From: Saccharina japonica
Lineage: Eukaryota; Sar; Phaeophyceae; Laminariales; Laminariaceae
Direction of reading: 5' to 3'
DNA length: 64,000 nt
Assembly: GCA_008828725.1 (NCBI GenBank)
Contig: MEHQ01002936.1
Location: 1 to 64,000, forward strand
The translations under genes were made by a program, and so were the position numbers. Below are positions 34,001 to 43,000 of the stretch, one piece after another (the first letter of the stretch is position 1; every line of letters starts with the position of its first letter). The notes beneath the pieces were generated by a model. The model was not told where the DNA came from and ran no database searches. It saw only the letters and a program-made list of their open reading frames with translations.

Positions 34001-37000
34001 GAAGCAGCAGCTCCAACTTGGGCAATGCGCTGCTGCTGTGGGCTCTACTGTATATACGATACAGTTCACGCGTGCCACTGCCATCGAGTGCTACGCTTGA
34101 AGCCCGTTCTATACCCCAATCTCCCAACGTCGAAGCTCGGCATAAAGTTTAGATCATGGGCCACCTCGCGTAGTGCTGCTGCAGCTGCTGCTGGCACATC
34201 ACTGTTTGAATACAATTAGAGCAACGATGGATTCGAGATGTCGCGTTGAAGTCCGTACATAGGATGCATGATACGAGTATTTTCTCAGGTGAGCAATCGG
34301 AGCTTCTCCCACTACACGAGGCTGCGCAGAGCGTGCCATATAGCACCGCCTCGGCGGCGCCTCGAACCCCACCGGCACGACTTGGTGATAATATCATCTA
34401 TCCTTTCGTTCCGTACTCTCAGCGATTGTTATGTTGTGTCTGCAGCCGATCATGGTGGGTGTGAGATGTGTATGTTGTGTAACCCCAGAGCCAAGGACCA
34501 GATGGATGCATGAATGTAGAGAAGACTGCTGCTGCTGCCACAAATAAATACCAGGTACCTTGTATAATGTCATAATGTGTGTCCGTATTGCATACATACC
34601 CGATTCCCCGGTATCGAGGCCGCACCGATCACCGCCGGTATTGTGGTCGAGGGTATACCGGTACCCGGGGTATGTTCGGGTGTGCGTACCGAACTTACCG
34701 AAGTGTCGGGTACCGGTATTGGAAAAGTACCAAACTTACCGAAGTGTCGGGTACCGGTATTGGAAAAGTACCGAACTTACCGAAGTGTCGGGTACCGGTA
34801 TCGAAACAATACCGAACTTACCGAATTGTCGGGTACCGGTATTGAAAAAGTCCCAAACTTACCGAAGTGTTCGGTAGGGTACCGAGCCCGGTACCGAACA
34901 AATACCGGTACCCCCAGTATTGCGGTCGAGGGTATACCGGTGCCTGGGGTATATTTGGGCGGGCGTACCGAACTTACCGAAGTGTCGGGTACCGGTATTG
35001 GAAAAATACCGAACTTACCGAAGTGTCGGGTACCGGTATTGAAAAAATACCGAACTTACCGAAGTGTCGGGTACCGGTATCGAGGCCATACCGAGCATAC
35101 CGAAGGGTACCGGTATTTACCGAGAAAATACCCCCGGTACAGTTCGGTACGTACCCTACAGAACATACCTTTGCAATGTTGTCTCTTGTCTGCTCCGGCC
35201 ATGGTATTTTCAATCGGATACTCGTAGCACTTTTACTGTCCTCCCGAATCAGTTTGGGGTAAGGTGCGTGGAGCTCTTCAACTAAGGAGCTCCAGCAATC
35301 AAACATGGTGCACCTCTATCTATCGTAGCATGCGTCGAGTAGTCGTGTTCGACATCGAACATGAACAGCAACCCCACTGCTACGCTGTACCCAGACTGCG
35401 TAATTCTCCTTCAAACGTCAACATATTGTTGCAAACGATGCGTTTCCTGCACCAGAGAGGATTTCATATATTTTTGGTATAGCTGTATTGATCCCCTAAT
35501 TGCTGGTGAGGATTTTCAATTTCGCTTCGGAAGCAGGTTACAGCACTACTGTAACTCCATTGGCATTTCCTGCACCAGAGAGGGTTTCGTATAGTATTGG
35601 TATGGCTGTAAAGATCCCCTAACTGCTGGGGAGGGGCACGACAGCTTTTCAATGGGGCGTTAGAAGCAGGTTATAGCACTACTGTAACTCAATTGGCAAG
35701 TGCTTGCCGCCGGCCGCTTATAACGTGTGAGGTTGACGCATGATACAGTACCTTTTTGACCGATTTTGTTTCAAAAATACAGGGCTCCTAAATTTCACCT
35801 AAAATCGTCGGTTTTATAATTTTTGTGTTGAAATATGGTTAATTATATACGTACGTAGGCCATTCGATTGATCCTCGGGAAACACATTTTTTCCCCTCCA
35901 AAATCAATTGCTGGTTGATGTATAGAGCTCCTCAGGGGACCATGCTCAGAACATATATCATGCACCTCCACCGTCGCATCTGTCCTGTGTCCGCAAGGTG
36001 TGCTGGGTATCCTGCTAAGCAAAACCACTATTTGCCACTATACTGTACACCGCATGAGATACGTTTCCTAATCCACCCCTTTCTCTCTTGGAATGCACAC
36101 TCAGGTCAATGTCCTCAAAACACGTTCGGCCTCGACGGTACTCCGCCCTGCACAAAATGCCCCGAGGGAGTAGTTTCTCGTAAAGGTTCAGCGTTTTGCA
36201 CAGTTTCAGGTGGGTCCGAGGGTCTACTTGGCTGCACGAGTCGAGGATGCTTGCAACCGAAGCCAGAGCCGGGCAGCTCGAGTCTATTCTAACATATACA
36301 GTATGTACACGCCGCGCTTGTTTGTCATTTTCGGAATATTACCCCCCGGGCCAACAACCGCAACCGGAACTTTATTCTGCGATTGGAGCCGGAAATTTGA
36401 CCAGACCCCTCCAGTGCCCACTCAGACATGGCTACGTATGTTATTCCGGCTTTGATTAGGACCTTCATGGCCCAGGGCAAACCCAGGCGTATGACTAACT
36501 CTCGTCAACCGACGCTTGCCGCGGTGGTGGTGGTGGTGGTAGTGCGCCATTTGGTTTTGCTGAGGATGGTCACTTGAGGAGCTCTATTTACGGAGGACGA
36601 TAGTAAACAAGACCAAATAGCAATCCCACGGTAAGGGTACCACTTTTAGGCTCAATATTTGCTGACCGTGTGTGCTTCTCACGTGAGTAACCACCGGATA
36701 CTATTAATATTTTACTCGTGTACGAAGTATTTGTTTTTGGACTACCGCGTTGGAAGGTTTGGTCTGTGGTTGCGCGAGCGAATCTTTGTGAAGTCAGGTT
36801 TCGGCTGATATATTGAGTTCCTCATGTGAGGAGCTCAGAAAGTTCTGCTGCGCCCCTGTCGTGGGGTGACTCTAAATATTGTTAGTGAAAGTAGGGAAAC
36901 ACATATGTTTTCGTGTTCAACGTACGAGTAGGGAAACACATATGTTTTTGTGTTCAACGTACGAGGTCCTATTTATTACGTATGTTCCCCCGCAATAAAC

Positions 37001-40000
37001 CCCACAAATAAACAAAAATGATTTGAGAGGGGGCAACACACAAACGTGCTATGTACGAACCCGAAGGTCAATCAAATGTCATGGCCATAACGTCTTTCCA
37101 TGAAGACTATCGCACCACAAAAATGGAAGACCGATGAGGTAGGGGTACGGAGCCACATATGTTCGCCCCGGTAGAGTAGTCGTCAGCTTCAAAGGCTACT
37201 ATTAATATCATTGGTACCCGAGTTCGAATCCTACCGTGGTGAGATGTTTACTTTATTTGAAAAAAGAAAATGGAACCCATTGCTGAGAGCGCCTTCGTGG
37301 CGTGGGTAGGCGGAATTCGACGCAAGTTGACGAGGGAAGAGAATGCTGAAGCTTTTCGCGATAAAAAATCAAGGCAACAACCGTAGTGGGGGAGGAGGGA
37401 AGAGAGCCTACTTTGTGACCCCGGATCTGAGTTATGACCAGGAAGGAGAGAGAAAGGAAAGGCGAAGAAAATGTATGGGATAAAAAACCAAAAAAGTGAA
37501 ACACTCCTGCCGACGTATACTACAATAGAGGTGAACCATGTTTTTTCTGGAGCTCCTTACTCGAAGAGCTCTGACACCTCACACCAAATTGTTTTTGGAG
37601 GGACGTAAAAGTGCTACGAGTATCCGATTGAAAATCCCAAAACCGGAGCAAACAAGGAACAACAATATTCCAACAGAATAATGACAATAATGACAATAAT
37701 GACAATAATGACAATAATGACAATAATGACAATATTCCAACATAATAATGACAATAATGACAATAATGACAATAATGGCAGCAGTCCGACGATTTTGGGT
37801 TAAGGAGCTCGATCATTTCAGAAAACGTTCCACACGAAAAGTGCTTATCTCTAACGTAGCACGCACCTGCCTGCACGTGCCATTTCCGAATCAGTACCCG
37901 TCAATTATGCTGTATGATAAAGTATTTGCGAACTTGTGTTAAGTAGGAGAAGTATCCGGCTACGTATATATTAACACATAGTTTGTGCAGGCGGTACTAT
38001 CTGCCACGCATCGTTTTTGTGTTCCGATCGAAACCCTTCAACGCGATCACTGCTGTAGCCTCAATGCTGAGCGCAACTGCATCCCCGCGCGCGGCTGAGT
38101 CCAAGCCTGCGGTAAATGCTCTGTACATGAGATGTGACCCCGCCTGGAAAGCACGACATCTGACGCGTGCTACGATAGAGATAGCACGTTTTGGCTGATA
38201 CGTTTCCCGAATGACCTAGTAAAGGCTCCTTAAGGGCCCATAATCGTCGGACTTTCATTCTTGTGTTTAATGTTTTGTTGATCGGGTAGCGCTTCGTTTT
38301 CCTCCGAAAACCCTTGTTTCCGGCGACGTATGGAGCTCCTTAAGTTAAGAGTCGAGAAAAAGCATGGTGCACCTCTATCGTAGCATGCGTCATCTGACAT
38401 GTGTACGCCGTCGGCATTTGATTTTTGTTTTTTTTTGTGTGCAGCGCTGAGGAGTATGCGTGTTCCGGAAGCCCTGGATCTCGCCATGCGCACGGACGTG
38501 AGTATGGTGTGTTGTGTGTGTTTGTCTCGATATCGCATCAATATTGGGCGGCCAAACTATTGTGAAAATAAATGAGCGATGGGGGCGTGCTACGCGATAC
38601 GATAACAAAGGTGGTGTACCCTTTTTTGTTTTTTTCGCTCAACCCCACGGTAGGGGTACCACGTTTACACTCGAAATGTTCCGACCGGCCGAGCTCCTCA
38701 CGCGAGTAACCACCGGATATATTATTTTACTGGTGTACTACCGCATTGGAAGGTTTGGTCGGGTTGCGCGAACGAATGTCTCCAAGGTCATGTCTCGGGC
38801 GAGATATTGAGCTCCTCGTGTGAGGAGCTAAAAAACGTCTGCTACGGTCCTACCGTCGGATGAGTCCTTCATTTTTTTGTATTGCGATATTTTTTAATTG
38901 TATACATAGACGCGTGCTACGATCGAGTTAGCACGTTTTGGCTAAACATTGTTGAATGATTGGGCTCCGTGACCTAAACTTGGCTGTCTTTCGTTCTTGC
39001 GTCTGGACATATTCTACGATAGATTAGCACCATGTGTGTTTCTAGCTTTTCACTTTAGGGAGCGTCATGTACCTCACCGAAACAAAATGATGTTTGAGGA
39101 AGATAAATGTGCTGCCGGATGAGAAGTATCCTGACCGAAGCATACTCTGAAACATTATTCGTTACAAAAATTTGAAGTCCTTCGATTTCGGGTTGAGGGG
39201 AGCCCGATCGTTCAGAAAACGATTCAGCCAACAAGTGATACCTCTACCGTAGCATGCGTCGTTGCACAGGCTATGGGTATGAGCACTTCTATTTCTTCCG
39301 AAACCAGTTTTCCGGTCAGGTATAGAGCTCCTGAAGTGACCATACCAAGCTCAGAAGGCAAGAATATGGTGCACCTGCATGCAGGCTACCGTAGCATGCC
39401 TCCTTAGCCCGTGGCATCGTTGTTCATCGAGCAGCGCTTTTGTTTCCCTTACTATCAAAACACCGTTCTTGGGCGAGGTATAGAGCTCCTTAAACTATTA
39501 ATAAGTGAGAAGGCAAAATCATGGTGCACCTTTACCGTAGAACGGGTGCGTGGGAACGCCTAAGTGGACTCTCTGCGTGATACACGCAGCGTACTGTGAT
39601 GGCGAACGAGAAACCGATGATGTCCGAACCTCCCCTTATGGTTCCGGGTCCCTATCTGTCGCCCTCCCCCCCCCTATAAGTATATTGTATTTGTATAGGT
39701 TGGGTTGGCGTCGGTTGGCGACGACGATGAAAAAGACGCCTCTCACTGCATGAGCTAGACAATCAGGCTACCGTTTGTTTCAATATTTTGTTTTTGGCGG
39801 TCACCAAGGCTGCCGGTCGAGTTAGATCATTTGTGCGGGGTGGAGAACCTTTGCTCCGCACAAGGGGAATGATCGTATAACGTAGTGTGTATATGGTAAG
39901 GCACCAACGAGTCAGTTAGACAGTGCTCCCATGGCTGTATCAGGAAGTGGCCACACCAGAAAGTAGATTAACTCATTGAAGCTGTCATCCATATGCAAGT

Positions 40001-43000
40001 CCGCTTCACAAGCGGTTCTTAGTTGGATGCAACTCACCCTTCATGCGGCTCGCCCAACACCTCACGGCGCTTCGCGCTTGGTGCTAGCAATGTCTGCATA
40101 GGTCAGTGAAAACCCAACATGCTCCGCCCGGGCATTGTAGGGATGCTATGGTTTATGGTCACACGGCCACGGCCATGCATGAATATGAAGTACCCCCCCA
40201 AAGCTAGGCCGTGAAAAAGACGGCAAGTGAAACACTTGAGGCAATCCTCATGGCCTAGGGAGGCAACTACGGGTACAACGTATGCTTGCAGTACAACCTA
40301 AAACACGTTGTTGCGACGAATTGGAGCCACCCCGCACAGTTGAGGAAATCTTCAGGCGGATAGATGCTAACCCGAAGCCTGCAACATACAACCGTGTATG
40401 ACAGTGTATATCACACCCTCTGGGGTGAATTTCAAAGCATATTTTCTCCATAACCAGGGGGGCACAGACAACGAAAAAGAGGGCGTTCGAAGCGTCTCGT
40501 CGAGATCTTTCCCTACATTGGTCGCTCGGGCTTTGCGCTCCACCGGTCGTCTAGCGGGTCAGCGTTGAAATCCATCCAAGCGGGTGAGGTATATATCTAC
40601 AGTGTCATATACGGTACCCCCCTGTCACGGCGTCACGCCTCCTTACATAAACTTAGCTACTGTAAGTACCGGGGTTGGTCGAGGCATATAACACCTGCGA
40701 TCGCGGCTTGTCCAGGACGTTCTTTGTGGTACGGAGAGTACACTCTCGACGCAGTTGAGCTGAAACGCTCATTGCAATAGTCGCGGTAAAAACATATGTA
40801 CAATCCAGAACGTTTAGGATAATCTCTTACAGCCCCGATAGCTTATCTCGGACGCGTGCAACGATAAAGGTATATACAGTAGCATGTTTTGTCTGAAAAT
40901 GTTCCAGAATGACGGAGGTTCCGAGGTCCAAAATCGTTGAAATTAAATCCTTGTGTCGCACTGCAGTAGTTTTCATTTTTTGCTTTGGCCACCGGACTGT
41001 TTATCGGGAAAAAACGTTTGTTTTCATTAAAACAAACTTCTGTTTGGATCAAGCGAGGTTAAGAGCTCCTCAAGTGACCATCCTCAAGGTGACGACTGCT
41101 TGCCCTCAACACGTTCACGGCCACGACGGGGTTTGCTCTTTTGGATCAAAAGCTAGACCCGAATGTACCAGTAGACGCGGAAACAGCGTTCAAGACATGT
41201 TGCAAGCTAGAAAAGACTAACCTGTAGTTTTAATGGAGGAAAAGGGGCCCGAGATGTGATCCTTGGTTGATGTGAGTTACGACTATATAGTGGGATGGAA
41301 AATAAGCAAGCTTGGAACAAAATACGCGAGGGGGGTGAAACGACAAAACGAGGTCAAACACGATGTTTCATGTTACGTAGTACACGAGTTGGCCGACTGC
41401 GTCCAGAGAGGAGGTATTTTGGTAATAGTATGGGTGTGGACCTACGGCAGTAGCCGCAAAGACCAATGGTTGGGACTTGTGCTTCGATAGAGGTAGCACT
41501 TTTCGACGGAATTATATTCTGGATGGCGGGGCTCCTTAACCCAAATCGGCGAAACTTTCGTATTTTGTTGCACTATTTTTCATTTGTTTAGTTAGACCAT
41601 CAAATCTTTCATCGGGTAACACATATTGTTCCTTCCAAAAATAGTTTCTGCGTGGAGGTATAGGGGCCCTCAAGTGATAAGCCAGGAACAGTTTCGTACC
41701 CCTCTACCGTGGGATGCGCCATAGGTGGCTTGTATGCACGATTTTCGATGGGTATAGTGTCGAACCTATACCCACTGCTGTGTGACGCGACCCCGCACAA
41801 AATTACACGCACTAAGTATGCCGAAAAGATGCCTGCAGTTTGTTGGAGGCACTGCTACTGCAATTGCCACTGCTTGTCTCATTCGCCACTGCTTGCCTTT
41901 GATCCTGACTATGAATAACGCGTTTTGATTTCATTGCAGGCGGTGGGGGGGTGGGCCGGCCCCGGTTTTGCCGTCCTTGATAATAACAAAGGATTCTCTC
42001 AAACGAATTTCGTGTTGGAAGGAGAAGAGTTGGCGACTATAACCGTGTCGGGGAACTTCGAGAGAGACGACGACACGGCCCTTCCCCCCTCCACCGCGCT
42101 CTTCCTCTACCTTCACAACGAGAACTCGGAGAGCGACTTCGTGCGCGGGCAGGGCGAGATTGACCCCAGCTCTGGGAACTTCACGGCTACGGTCACCGAC
42201 ATCCCCGTCGGCTACAGCAGGTTCATCCTCAGCTTTGTCGCGCTCGACCCAGTCGATGCCGTGAGTTTCGGCGTCTTTGACGACACGGCGTTTGATTATG
42301 ATATCGTGAACGAGGGTTGCAGCGAGGGACTAAGGATCAAACTGGAGTGGGACTCGGACGCGATAGTAGACCTGTGGGTCATCGATCCGAACGGCAACAG
42401 GGTAACCCGCGATTCTCCAGCCACGGTGGGTTTTATTAACTGGATATAGGCGTTTACTCCAAGGTTGAAACTGTGCAGGACAGGACAGGGCACCATAGAG
42501 TAGTTGTTAGGGCCTGAAACAAGTCCCTGTGAAATAATGGAATTTTACTCGTGACTGATCCCTCGTTAGGGGTTGTTTCGGTTGCACTTATTTGGAGTCG
42601 TATTTCCTCGCCGGTTGAGCTTCACAAGTGAGTAACGAACGGTACGTATGATATCCGTTTGCTCGTATATTCGGTCTACGACTGGTCCCCTACAAGTGGT
42701 GGCCTCGGTTGCGCGAACGGCTCTTCGAGGTCGTGACTGGCGTAATATAATCAGCTCTTAGGAGATTGCTCAGAAACTGTACCGCCACTTCTACCAGAGG
42801 CATTGCTATCGTATATACTAAACGTGTTCACCATTTTGTGACTTCAGTATCACGTCTCCTGTATTTGCTATGCCGCTGTGGTTTTCCCTAACTCCGGTAT
42901 ACCTCCTGCCGAACTTATTAACTGGTGAGTCGACACGGCTTTGGTTCCCAGGTACTTGTAATTACTAGTCGAAAGACATATGTGTTCGTGTCGTTGCAAG

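Larger units (their letters stand above)
33312..35336 (+). mobile_element. MITE-A on the exon 7 splice donor, split by a minisatellite element
   Basis: GATGCGTGCTACGATAGAGA at the left, CTATCGTAGCATGCGTC at the right, flanked by GAGT at 33,308-33,311 and 35,337-35,340. The left GAGT is part of the splice donor GTGAGT. The interior holds (GTCATTATT)n at 33,402-33,520 and the 1.65-kb element at 33,528-35,175. The matching target duplication proves that both flanks belong to one MITE. Confidence 0.9.

Noticed and set aside
33774-34127. Leu-rich 117-codon minus-strand frame in the minisatellite element core
   Set aside because: The poly-Leu comes from CAG repeats; no other coding evidence.
37991-38060. 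Possible exon after GTTTGTGCAG reading GGTICHASFLCSDRN
   Set aside because: Hits a stop before any donor in the phase required by exon 8; the 38,445 exon fits instead.
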